Origin: Bacteroidota bacterium | Lineage (GTDB): Bacteria > Bacteroidota > Bacteroidia > AKYH767-A > 2013-40CM-41-45 | Direction: 5' to 3' | NCBI GenBank assembly: GCA_003389385.1 | Contig: QQVM01000017.1 | Coordinates: 198,443-262,442, forward strand | DNA: 64,000 bases | Program-made: the position numbers and the translations under genes | Notes under the pieces: generated by a model | What the model saw: the letters and a program-made list of their open reading frames with translations, nothing else | Database searches by the model: none | Told to the model about the DNA's origin: nothing | Shown: positions 56,756 to 64,000 of the stretch, one piece after another | How the letters are laid out: every line of letters starts with the position of its first letter | Numbering within the stretch: position 1 is the stretch's first letter

Positions 56756-58678
56756 TTATTCTTCCACTACAGCTCCTCCCTTGTACACCTGCTTTTTATA
56801 TTTTCTTGAAGGTGATGGTATCATTTCTCCCAATCCGAGCTTTGGCCAGATTGCGTCAATTCTCTCTATGGTTTCATCATTAGATACAAGAATGTTGGGC
56901 CAATCTCTTTGAAAATCGTCAAGCTCTTTTGTTTTTCTCGTGCCGTCAAAGCAAACATGCGCGCCAGATCCATTCTTTCCCTGAACAATAAAATGATCAC
57001 GCTTTGGATCGGCATTATTGGTAAATCTCCAAACTGCATCGGCAATGTCAGAGACATCCACATTGCTTTCAAGGAAGATGACAGCTTTTGCATTTTTCAT
57101 CCATTCATGCTGAAAGATTTTTTCGGAAAGTTCTTTTACATGTCCGGGTTTATTCTTTTCAATACTGATAAATACCAGCGGAATATCATTTTCTGTTAAA
57201 CGCGCATTCACCTGCCGGATTTCAGGATATAGCTGCATCAATTGCTCATATTCACTCGTTTTGGTTTTTTCCGCACTGTTAACCTTGCCTGATCTGCCGG
57301 CCAGTTCTTCTTCTGTTTTAACAGTCGCATCAATTCCCATCTTGCCTCCGAATGCCATTACGCTGCAACTGTGATCCAATACATCCACCGGTCCTTGTGT
57401 GATGTAAATGTCATGTGCAGGATCGAAATTGGCGCTGATGTGTTTTGCCACTTCATCAGCATTGTGAATGTTTACATCCCCGCTAACAATGATCATGAAC
57501 TTGGTGAACATCATCTGACCAGCGCCCCAGAGACTGTGCATGACTTTGCTTGCCTGTCCCGGATAATCTTTCTTGATCTTCACGATCACCAGGTTGTGAA
57601 ACACACCTTCCACAGGCAAAATCATGTCTTCAATTTCAGGCACCATGGTCATCTTGATCGGAACTAGAAAAATTCTTTCCGTCGCTTTTCCAATCCAGGC
57701 ATCTTCCTGCGGAGGAATTCCCACAATCGTTGCAGGATATACAGCATCTTTTCTGTGAGTGATGCAGGTGATATGAAAGCGGGGATAATAATCAGCAAGG
57801 GAATAATAACCTGTATGATCACCGAAAGGTCCTTCAAGAATAAATTCTTCATTCGGATCAATATATCCTTCAATGATGATGTCTGCATCCGCAGGCACCT
57901 GTACATCCTGCGTAAGGCATTGCACCATATCCACACGTTTTTTTCTGAGGAAGCCTGCGAGTATATATTCATCCACACCGTCGGGCAGCGGAGCACTTGA
58001 ACAATAAGAGTAAGCAGGATCGCCACCTAGTGAAATGGCGACAGGCATCAGCTCTCCGCGGCGTTTGTATTCGTTAAAATGACGTGCGCTGACTTTATGT
58101 CTGTGCCAATGCATGGCAGTTAATGTCGGACCGAAAACCTGCATGCGGTATAGGCCCACATTTCGGATTCCGGTGATTGGATCTTTGGTGTGAATTACTG
58201 GCAAAGTGAGGAAAGGTCCTCCGTCTTCAGGCCAGCATTTTAATACCGGAAGTTTAGTCACATCCGGTTTCACCATCACAACCTGCTGGCATTCACCGCG
58301 GCCTGAAACAACCCTCGGCATCCAGGATGCAATGGAACCCAAACGCGGAAGCATTTTCAGTTTCTCCACCCAGCTTTCCTTAGGTGAGGTAAGTTCTTTA
58401 AACATGCTCTCCATTTCCTTCGCGATGTCATCCAGGTTTTTTACGCCAAGCGCCATCGCGATTCTCTTCTCGGTACCCATCGAGTTAATCAGCAAAGGGA
58501 AATCGTATCCGGTGTTTTCAAAAAGGAGAGCGGGTCCATTAACTTTGGAAACACGGTCGGTGACTTCGGTTATTTCAAGATGCGGATTTACATATTCCTT
58601 TATTCTTACCAGCTCTCCTGCGGCTTCAAGTGTTTTAATCCAGTGTTGTGTGTTTCTGTACATCTGTGCTTCTCTCAA
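56756..58678 (-). CDS. UbiD-family decarboxylase
   Basis: 640 residues. Contains NVGLYRMQVFGPTLTAMHWH, a SLGGDPAYSYCSSAPLPDGV strand, EFILEGPFGDHTGYYSLADY and HNADEVAKHISANFDPAHDI, all typical of UbiD prenylated-FMN decarboxylases. In this phylum the likely role is menaquinone biosynthesis. An alternative start is five codons in (58663). No UbiX is visible. Confidence 0.92.
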   Translation of the reverse strand: MREAQMYRNTQHWIKTLEAAGELVRIKEYVNPHLEITEVTDRVSKVNGPALLFENTGYDFPLLINSMGTEKRIAMALGVKNLDDIAKEMESMFKELTSPKESWVEKLKMLPRLGSIASWMPRVVSGRGECQQVVMVKPDVTKLPVLKCWPEDGGPFLTLPVIHTKDPITGIRNVGLYRMQVFGPTLTAMHWHRHKVSARHFNEYKRRGELMPVAISLGGDPAYSYCSSAPLPDGVDEYILAGFLRKKRVDMVQCLTQDVQVPADADIIIEGYIDPNEEFILEGPFGDHTGYYSLADYYPRFHITCITHRKDAVYPATIVGIPPQEDAWIGKATERIFLVPIKMTMVPEIEDMILPVEGVFHNLVIVKIKKDYPGQASKVMHSLWGAGQMMFTKFMIIVSGDVNIHNADEVAKHISANFDPAHDIYITQGPVDVLDHSCSVMAFGGKMGIDATVKTEEELAGRSGKVNSAEKTKTSEYEQLMQLYPEIRQVNARLTENDIPLVFISIEKNKPGHVKELSEKIFQHEWMKNAKAVIFLESNVDVSDIADAVWRFTNNADPKRDHFIVQGKNGSGAHVCFDGTRKTKELDDFQRDWPNILVSNDETIERIDAIWPKLGLGEMIPSPSRKYKKQVYKGGAVVEE

Positions 58679-58768
58679 TTATGCATGTAAAGTTACAAAG
58701 AATGAACCATTTTGTTTTTAATGGAATTCAAAGGATTATAGAATTCATCCCAATGTCACCTGTTATAA

Positions 58769-59503
58769 TTAATGCAGATTGTCACTCATTATTTTATATA
58801 CTTTTTCTTTGAGTTGTGGAACATCCGTTTCGCTCATGCCTTTTGTTTCAATTATGGATGACCATGTGCAATGAATTTTTCCGGGTTTCAGTTCTATCGG
58901 TCGAAGAGGAGAAAGCAGTTCTCCGCTGTTCTTTATGGTAAGTACTGCAATAGGGACCTGTGACTGAATCGCTAATCTGAATGCTCCGTCATGAAAGGGC
59001 AGAAGGTTATCAGTTCTTCTGTTCCTTGTGCCTTCCGGACAAATAAAAACGGAGATTCCTTCATTAAGTGATGACATCATGTTTTCCATACTTCTTGCTC
59101 TGGCTTTTTTATCTGACCGATTCACGCTGATGTAAAGCTTACGGATCACGAAACCCATTATTGGAATTTTAGTCAGCTCTTCCTTCGCCAGAAAACGGAT
59201 AGTGTTGGGAGCAACCAGGGCATATGCCGGAATGTCAAGCTGGCTTTGATGATTGCAAACAAAAACATAAACCTTTTTCGGATCTGGCCTGTGTGTGCCC
59301 TTAATGTTCAGCCGGATTCCAAAAAAGAAAAAGAGTGTCCATGCCCAGGGTCTTGAAATATACTGATGAGCGATGTGTGGAGCTTTTTTATCGCTTGCAA
59401 GGATGAACGTGATGTAATATGCCGTACCTGCAAGAACCAATGTGACGATGAATACGATCAAGGCCCAGATGCCAAATAAACTTCGAGCTATTCTGTGAAT
59501 CAC
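58769..59503 (-). CDS. plsC: 1-acyl-sn-glycerol-3-phosphate acyltransferase
   Basis: 244 residues with an N-terminal membrane helix, the catalytic CNHQSQLDIP (NHxxxxD) near residue 83, and FICPEGTRNRRTDNLLPFHD. It makes phosphatidic acid from lysophosphatidic acid. Length and motifs are normal. Confidence 0.9.
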   Translation of the reverse strand: MIHRIARSLFGIWALIVFIVTLVLAGTAYYITFILASDKKAPHIAHQYISRPWAWTLFFFFGIRLNIKGTHRPDPKKVYVFVCNHQSQLDIPAYALVAPNTIRFLAKEELTKIPIMGFVIRKLYISVNRSDKKARARSMENMMSSLNEGISVFICPEGTRNRRTDNLLPFHDGAFRLAIQSQVPIAVLTIKNSGELLSPLRPIELKPGKIHCTWSSIIETKGMSETDVPQLKEKVYKIMSDNLH

Positions 59504-59734
59504 TTTTCTGAATTTCGGGCAAACATAAACATTCAGGGAGAGAATATTTTTTAAAGTCAGGATGCCTGATACCTGGGTGGTTCTGTCAGGATAGTGTAAT
59601 TAGTGCTCTTCATGATTCGATAGTTAGGAATATGCTTGTAAATTATTGATATGGTGCAATTTCTATCCGATTTTATCTTTTGTTTTCCCATTATTTTTCA
59701 GTTTCTTTATCTGTTCAAAACATGTTTATTCTAA

Positions 59735-62700
59735 ATGAAAAAGATCTACAACTCACTGCGGATTGCGATTCTTTCCTTATTGTTTGCTCCATCAATTATG
59801 TTGGCCATTCATCCTGAAATTACTCCCGGAAAACTATTGTTGAAATCGGGAACACAGAACACGATGCATAACTTTTCAGAATCGATGAAGCAAAGTCTTG
59901 ATGTTTCTGAAATGCATAATGGACGATATTACAGAATCATTCAATTCAACAAATTGCCTGATGACAAAGCTAAGTCTGAAATGGAAAAAGCAGGCCTGAA
60001 TTTTCTGGCCTACATTCCACATTATGCTTACATAGTTTCGATTCCTGAGTGGTTTGATCTTTCGAAGCTGATATCATATCAGCCGCGCACTATTCTTCAA
60101 TATTTGCCTGCATACAAATCAAGTCCTGCTGTTCTTCATAATAACATCCCGGATCATGCTATTTCAGTTGATGGAAAAGCGGAACTAAAACTCATGTATT
60201 TTTCTGATGCTGATCTATCCTTGATTTTTTCTGAACTGAGAAAATTAAATGTCAATATTTCTGAGATTCATGAAAATGTTTCCTTGGCACATGTTATTGT
60301 TCCCAGGAAATCCATCCAGGCTCTTCTTGCATTACCGTTTGTGTTCTATCTTGAAGAAAAAGATATCAAGCCAGAGCCGGATGATACAAAAGGAAAAAGT
60401 TTGCACCGAAGCAATGTGATCAACAGTGAAATGCCTATGGGCCGCCATTATAATGGAGATGGAGTGAGCATTTCACTCGCAGACGACGGTGCGGTTGGAC
60501 CGCACATCGACTTCACCGGACGAATCACACAATTCATGACAAGCAACGGAGGTTCACACGGAGATATGACGGCAGGAATTGCCTGCGGCGCCGGTAATCT
60601 TGATCCTACCAAGCGAGGCATGGCTGACGGAGCGCACATTTACATTCATGATATAAATGCAGGCGCTGATGGCTATGACCATATTCATAACTCTGTGAAT
60701 TTTTACAATAACTACGGAATAGTTATTACATCCACCAGCTATAGTCAGAGCTGCAACAATTACAATACTTATTCCAGCCTGGGTGACCAGCTCATCAGGC
60801 AAAATCCTCAATTCAGCTTTGTGTTTTCCGCAGGGAACCGCGGACAGAATGATTGCGGTTACGGAGCCGGCGCACCCTATGGAACAATCACAGGCGGATT
60901 TAAACAAGGTAAGAACGTAATTGCCGTTGGTAATCTGGATGCAAACGGATTGGTAGACAATACCAGCAGTCGTGGTCCTTCAATGGATGGCAGAGTGAAA
61001 CCGGACATTTGTGCAAACGGAAAGGATCAAAACAGCACTGCGGCAAATAATACCTATCAAGTTGGCGGTGGAACCAGTGCCGCATGCCCTGGTATTGCCG
61101 GTATAAGCGCGCAGTTGTACCAGGCATACAAAGAACTTAACTCAGGTCAGGAACCTGAGTCCGGATTAATTAAAGCTGCAATGATGAATTCTGCAGAAGA
61201 TCTGGGTAATCCTCAGGTGGATTTCACATATGGATGGGGAAGAGTAAATGCCCTTAGAGCTGTTGAAACCCTTGAGCAAAATCACTATTTGCTGGATTCA
61301 GTTAGTTTGGCTGAAACAAATTCTCATATTATAAATGTTCCTGCAGGTACAACTCAGCTGAAGTGTATGGTATACTGGATTGACAGAGAAGGAGCTCCTG
61401 CTGCGAACCCGGCGCTGGTGAATGATCTTGATATGTATCTTCTTGATGTTTCTTCCGACACCAGCCGTCCATGGATTCTGGATCCAACTCCGACTGTGCC
61501 TGCACTGACTGCCTTTGCAGTCAGAGGCATAGACAGACTGAATAATGTAGAGCAGGTTACCCTGGATAATCCCGCAGCCGGCAATTACACAGTCAATGTA
61601 AATGGCTTCAATGTGCCCTTCGGTCCCCAACGTTACTATCTTGTTTGGGAATTCAGAACCGGTGAACTTATTATGACCTATCCTAACGGAGGTGAAGGAT
61701 TTGTGCCGGGTGAGTTTGAACTGTTACGTTGGGATGCACAGGGAAACAGCGGAACATTTACACTGCATTACTCAGTGGATAACGGCACAAACTGGACTCA
61801 GATTGTGGCTGGTGTCCCGGCCAATACTCGCCAGTACAACTGGCTTGTTCCATCTGCAATTAATTCAGACAGAGTGCTTGTAAGAGTGACACGCGGAGTG
61901 GTAAGCGATGTAGCTGATGCTCCGATAGCCATCCTCGGTCTTCCTGCAAACATCAACATCGATTTTACTTGCGCCACTCAAATGAGATTAAGCTGGTCTG
62001 CTGTGACCGGTGCAAGTTCTTATGAAGTGAGCATGCTCGGAACCAAGTACATGGATTCTCTTGTTACAACAACTTCACTCTCTCGTGTGCTTCCAATCGC
62101 GGATACTGTATCCACATGGTTTAGTGTGCGCGCAATCGGACCTTTCGGTGGGAAGGGTAGAAGGGCAAATGCGATCAGAAAGACCCCTGGTGTGCAGAAT
62201 TGCAGTTTCGCAAATGATCTTGCCTTGCTTTCAATTCAGAGCCCGCTTGCCGGTACGCTCATTGCCTGCCAGAACCTGATCAGTGTGCCTGTTTCTCTTT
62301 ATATCAGAAATGTAGGTATCAATCCGGCTACTGCTTTTAATATTCAGTACACAATGAATGGAGGATCACCGGTAGTACAGACATACAATGACACAATTGC
62401 TCCGGGAGACAGCTTGCTGTTCACTTTCCCGGCTGGTGTCAATCTTTCTACGCCAGGTACTTATTCTTTTGCCATCTCGATAAATTATACTTTGGATGGT
62501 AACACAAGTAATAATAGTCAGATACTCACAGTGCTTTCTCAGATGACAGCAGTAACTCCGATTACGGAAGACTTTGAAGGCGTTTTTCCTCCAGCTGGAT
62601 GGAAAAATGTTCAGTCCGGAACAAGTTTCGCATGGGCTGCAAAGAGTGGTATAATGGGTAGTGGTGGAGGAATCACAACAGCTGCATGGTTCAACAACTT

Positions 62701-63352
62701 CGGGTATAACAATCCGGGTGCAAAAGATTACCTGTCCACTTTCCTTTTCGATATGGATGGAATATCTGATGGCGTCGTAAGTTTTGATGTAGCCTATTCT
62801 CAGTTCCTCACTTCCAATGACGGACTTAGTCTTGAAGTTTCCACCGACTGTGAATCAACCTACATTCCGACGTCCTATTCCAGGTCCGGTTCAACTCTTG
62901 CGACAGTCGCTCCGGTGAATAATCAGTGGCAGCCAATAAATCCGTCTGACTGGAGAAGAGATTCAGTCGATCTGTCGGCATTTGCGAATACCTTATTATT
63001 CTTGCGTTTTGTAAATACAAACGATTTCGGAAACAGCATATACCTAGATAATGTAAACATTCGAAGCAGGACACTCGGTTTTAATGGTGAATTTGTTTCA
63101 CCGGCAAGTGTACGCTTGTTCCCAAATCCTTCTGCCGGATTATTCAACGTCGAATTTCAAAATGCGAAATCAGAAAATGTAAGCTTCGAGGTATTTGATA
63201 TGCAGTCAAGACTCGTTTGGAAAGTTGAAAAAATGTCTGAGAATGGTAATGCATCTGCTGTGATAGATCTTTCTTCAAACGGAAAAGGTTATTACAGTCT
63301 TCGGGTGGTGTCAGGAGAAAAATCTTATTTCCTCAAGCTAATCGTCTTATAA
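59735..63352 (+). CDS. Large T9SS-secreted subtilisin-like serine protease
   Basis: 1205 residues: a signal peptide, a propeptide (about 25-215), an S8 catalytic domain with VSISLADDGAVGPHIDF (Asp), NGGSHGDMTAGIACGAGN (His) and GGGTSAACPGIAG (Ser), the oxyanion Asn near FSAGNRGQ, then a P-domain/beta region, a fibronectin III-like and CARDB-like part, a MAM/concanavalin-like domain (EDFEGVFPPAGWKN ...), and a T9SS sorting domain (VRLFPNPSAGLFNV ... YFLKLIVL). An extracellular protease exported by type IX secretion. Confidence 0.93.
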   Translation: MKKIYNSLRIAILSLLFAPSIMLAIHPEITPGKLLLKSGTQNTMHNFSESMKQSLDVSEMHNGRYYRIIQFNKLPDDKAKSEMEKAGLNFLAYIPHYAYIVSIPEWFDLSKLISYQPRTILQYLPAYKSSPAVLHNNIPDHAISVDGKAELKLMYFSDADLSLIFSELRKLNVNISEIHENVSLAHVIVPRKSIQALLALPFVFYLEEKDIKPEPDDTKGKSLHRSNVINSEMPMGRHYNGDGVSISLADDGAVGPHIDFTGRITQFMTSNGGSHGDMTAGIACGAGNLDPTKRGMADGAHIYIHDINAGADGYDHIHNSVNFYNNYGIVITSTSYSQSCNNYNTYSSLGDQLIRQNPQFSFVFSAGNRGQNDCGYGAGAPYGTITGGFKQGKNVIAVGNLDANGLVDNTSSRGPSMDGRVKPDICANGKDQNSTAANNTYQVGGGTSAACPGIAGISAQLYQAYKELNSGQEPESGLIKAAMMNSAEDLGNPQVDFTYGWGRVNALRAVETLEQNHYLLDSVSLAETNSHIINVPAGTTQLKCMVYWIDREGAPAANPALVNDLDMYLLDVSSDTSRPWILDPTPTVPALTAFAVRGIDRLNNVEQVTLDNPAAGNYTVNVNGFNVPFGPQRYYLVWEFRTGELIMTYPNGGEGFVPGEFELLRWDAQGNSGTFTLHYSVDNGTNWTQIVAGVPANTRQYNWLVPSAINSDRVLVRVTRGVVSDVADAPIAILGLPANINIDFTCATQMRLSWSAVTGASSYEVSMLGTKYMDSLVTTTSLSRVLPIADTVSTWFSVRAIGPFGGKGRRANAIRKTPGVQNCSFANDLALLSIQSPLAGTLIACQNLISVPVSLYIRNVGINPATAFNIQYTMNGGSPVVQTYNDTIAPGDSLLFTFPAGVNLSTPGTYSFAISINYTLDGNTSNNSQILTVLSQMTAVTPITEDFEGVFPPAGWKNVQSGTSFAWAAKSGIMGSGGGITTAAWFNNFGYNNPGAKDYLSTFLFDMDGISDGVVSFDVAYSQFLTSNDGLSLEVSTDCESTYIPTSYSRSGSTLATVAPVNNQWQPINPSDWRRDSVDLSAFANTLLFLRFVNTNDFGNSIYLDNVNIRSRTLGFNGEFVSPASVRLFPNPSAGLFNVEFQNAKSENVSFEVFDMQSRLVWKVEKMSENGNASAVIDLSSNGKGYYSLRVVSGEKSYFLKLIVL

Positions 63353-63373
63353 ATACAAGTGATTTAAAAAATG

Positions 63374-63402
63374 AAAAGGAGGAAGCCGGGCTTCTTCCTT
63401 TT
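63374..63402. terminator. Bidirectional terminator after the subtilase
   Basis: AAAAGGAGGAAGC / GCTTCTTCCTTTT (one G-T pair, 3-nt loop) with further T bases. Serves the subtilase and the convergent DUF4442 gene. Confidence 0.88.
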
Positions 63403-63403
63403 T

Positions 63404-63916
63404 TTATTTATCTGTCCTGACTTTATTCCATTTTTTAATTTGCCAGTTGACTTCGCAAGTACAGATGTGAGATCCTGCTTTGTCGTGCATTTCTATGACC
63501 TGTTTGTACATCACAGCATCGGAACTTTCAAGACGAGCTAAAATCATCTCCTTCGCGTCTTTTTCACTCATCGACACTTCTGCGCTTACGTTCATCCTTC
63601 CCTGGTAATGATATGTCATATGAAGGTCTTTCATGATAAACCTAAGCTGATCACTTCGCAGAGAGTTTAACATTGCAATTCCTCCCGTGAATTCTCCTAC
63701 TGCAGCAAGTGCACAAGCATGCAGTCCGCCAAGGTGATTGAGGTTTTTTTTCTTATACGGGAGAATTGTGCGCACTTTTTCATGCCCGACCTCAATTATT
63801 TTTAGTCCATGGGGTTTATTGAACGGAATCTTATGTCTGAGAATAATGTTCAATAGCCATAACTTCCATTTCGATTGACCGGAGTCATTCAAGAGGCTGA
63901 ATATGTCAGATTTCAT
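63404..63916 (-). CDS. DUF4442 hotdog-fold protein
   Basis: 170 residues. The body GLHACALAAVGEFTGGIAML and RMNVSAEVSMSEKDAKEMIL match hotdog thioesterase-like proteins of the DUF4442 group. Probable acyl-CoA thioesterase activity, unproven. The gene is complete; the 84 bp to the window end hold nothing recognisable. Confidence 0.82.
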   Translation of the reverse strand: MKSDIFSLLNDSGQSKWKLWLLNIILRHKIPFNKPHGLKIIEVGHEKVRTILPYKKKNLNHLGGLHACALAAVGEFTGGIAMLNSLRSDQLRFIMKDLHMTYHYQGRMNVSAEVSMSEKDAKEMILARLESSDAVMYKQVIEMHDKAGSHICTCEVNWQIKKWNKVRTDK

Positions 63917-64000
63917 ATGGGAAATATTATGCCCTAGTAAGAATTCATTTGCTTCAATTCATTGTATGCGATGAAATATCCCCTGATAAAATCAGCAACA

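Overview
The window is a Bacteroidota chromosome segment. Five proteins end in or contain type IX secretion (T9SS) style C-terminal sorting domains. SecA has the long form of about 1100 residues seen in this phylum, promoter-like sites fit the TTTG / TAnnTTTG consensus, and genes seldom show a Shine-Dalgarno sequence. I could not narrow the organism below phylum.

Layout. (1) 1-5151: two large secreted T9SS proteins, the first entering from the left. (2) About 5.2-29.07 kb: an AT-rich accessory region full of mobile-element hallmarks (two serine recombinases, RadC, a VirD4/TraD-like ATPase, ArdC, HNH, a RuvC-like protein, XRE regulators). It also carries defence or immunity candidates: Shedu, a SEC-C nuclease-like protein, a stand-alone STING-like protein, a CoiA-like nuclease and a lipase-like pair. 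Its right end lies at a truncated comM (Mg-chelatase-like) gene, next to a serine integrase. The 5' half of comM is not in the window, so the left end of the element is beyond it or rearranged. (3) 29.5-64 kb: ordinary core genes: thioredoxin-fold proteins, a POT transporter, secA, cobalamin adenosyltransferase, ABC transporters, enolase, citrate synthase, Nudix, rmuC, rlmB, a UbiD-type decarboxylase, an acyltransferase and T9SS cargo including a large subtilase.

The most notable content is at 20.8-25.8 kb: a very AT-rich divergent cluster that looks like a previously undescribed RiPP pathway. One arm (minus strand) encodes a 43-residue peptide too short for ordinary gene callers, an HExxH putative peptide beta-hydroxylase and a second-type methionyl-tRNA synthetase without the C-terminal tRNA-binding domain. 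The other arm (plus strand) encodes an E1/ThiF-like enzyme overlapping a YcaO enzyme. My reading is that E1 plus YcaO plus HExxH modify the 43-residue precursor, and that the MetRS is either a self-resistance copy of the product's target or takes part in biosynthesis. A GC-rich, hairpin-rich, non-coding block resembling a group II intron 5' fragment follows YcaO.

A second structural story lies at 11.7-17.0 kb. A small acidic ORF translationally coupled to a serine recombinase is echoed by a second small acidic ORF at 13.8 kb and a decayed recombinase 3' end at 16.9 kb. The SEC-C and Shedu genes lie exactly between them, as though they had replaced the body of a second recombinase gene.
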